Below are positions 5,937 to 6,414 of a DNA stretch of 6,414 nucleotides, in pieces. Numbering within the stretch: position 1 is the stretch's first letter; the number at the start of each line of letters is the position of its first letter. A program made the translations under genes and the position numbers. Below the pieces are notes generated by a model. It did no database searches, was not told where the DNA came from, and was given only the letters and a program-made list of their open reading frames with translations. The DNA comes from Actinomycetes bacterium (lineage in GTDB: Bacteria; Actinomycetota; Thermoleophilia; Gaiellales; Gaiellaceae), in contig JAUXJK010000123.1 of assembly GCA_030624785.1 (NCBI GenBank), positions 1 through 6,414 on the forward strand, in the 5' to 3' direction.

Positions 5937-6414
5937 GTGAGCTGGATCGGTTTCACCGTGGGCGTTGGTCTGACGTTGTTCACCTGGACGACGGTCATGA
6001 AGACTCTCGTCTTCACGCGCAGTGGCGTGCCGTTGCTCGAACAGGGCGTGATCCTCGGGTTGCGGTACGTCTATGCAATGACCGCGCGGTTCATGGCGAG
6101 CGCCGAGCGCCGCGACAACTTCCTGTCCACGATGGCGCCGGGAGCTCTGCTCGCCCAGCTTGCAGCGTGGCTGGCGTTGTTCTTTGTGGCCTCGGCTCTG
6201 ATGTTCTGGCCATTCCTCGATGGAGGGTTCGCTGAGGCCGCCCGAGCAAGTGGCTCGTCGCTGTTCACCCTGGGAATCTCCGGTCCCGCCGGGCAGGCTC
6301 CGACCGCATTCATCTTCCTGACCGCAGCGACCGGCATCGTGGTTGGAGCCCTGTACATCGCGTACCTACCAACGCTGTACGGACAGTTCAACGCACGAGA
6401 AGCAGCGGTCTCTC
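5937..6414 (+). CDS. Membrane protein resembling a two-helix ion channel (C-terminus beyond right edge)
   Basis: The frame follows a TAG at 5925-5927, opens at GTG 5937 and remains open to the right edge (159 codons). GTG 5958 or ATG 5997 are alternative starts. A first hydrophobic segment covers residues 4-21 (IGFTVGVGLTLFTW). A polar cytoplasmic-looking stretch with RYVYAMTARF and ASAERRDN follows. A helix lies at about 70-91 (ALLAQLAAWLALFFVASALM), then a pore-loop-like SGSSLFTLGIS (105-115). A final helix at about 123-144 precedes YLPTLYGQFNAREAAVS. The helix/pore-loop/helix order and the TLG core resemble Ion_trans_2 channels, but the GYGD selectivity filter of potassium channels is absent. 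It could be a divergent channel or an unrelated membrane protein. The gene is divergent from the EamA exporter. Confidence 0.6.
   Translation, partial: MSWIGFTVGVGLTLFTWTTVMKTLVFTRSGVPLLEQGVILGLRYVYAMTARFMASAERRDNFLSTMAPGALLAQLAAWLALFFVASALMFWPFLDGGFAEAARASGSSLFTLGISGPAGQAPTAFIFLTAATGIVVGALYIAYLPTLYGQFNAREAAVS

Noticed and set aside
5879..6235. A 118-codon plus-strand frame over the start of the channel-like gene
   Set aside because: The neighbouring frame from 5937 gives a coherent membrane protein that continues open to the edge, while this one is Arg/Val/Gly-rich with no pattern.

Overview
The window is high-GC DNA (about 60 % by eye), densely packed with genes. It has the Fur-type regulator, lipoprotein ZnuA and signal-less type-1 binding-protein styles I associate with high-GC Actinobacteria. 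The closest resemblance I recall is to Thermoleophilia-type sequences, but that placement is from memory and not proven here. No rRNA, tRNA, CRISPR or mobile element is visible.

Layout. (1) 1-473, minus strand: an OsmC/Ohr-type peroxidase-family gene whose C-terminus lies beyond the left edge. (2) 474-705: a divergent intergenic region with a good ribosome-binding site for osmC and candidate promoters on both strands. It also holds several nested inverted repeats that could be operators. (3) 706-4815, plus strand: a tight five-gene operon: Fur-family regulator, ZnuA-like metal-binding lipoprotein, ZnuC-like ATPase, ZnuB-like permease, and a leucine-binding-protein-fold protein without a signal peptide. 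Successive junctions are a 6-nt gap, a 23-nt overlap, a 1-nt overlap and a 3-nt gap. (4) 4816-4876: a short convergent gap without a clear terminator. (5) 4877 to about 5860, minus strand: a ten-helix EamA/DMT exporter. (6) About 5861-5936: a short divergent gap. (7) 5937-6414, plus strand: the start of a membrane protein resembling a two-helix ion channel, running off the right edge.

How it fits together. The operon core is a self-contained high-affinity zinc (or manganese) uptake system. The lipoprotein captures metal outside the membrane, the permease and ATPase import it, and the first gene probably represses the operon when metal is replete. Two things are not routine. The Fur-family protein keeps the structural four-cysteine zinc site but appears to have lost most canonical regulatory metal ligands. 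The operon also ends with a type-1 periplasmic-binding-protein fold that has no export signal and no partner permease nearby, and that lies in the same reading frame as znuB, separated only by a TAG and one CTG codon. This protein is a candidate cytoplasmic sensor or accessory subunit and is the most promising lead in the window.
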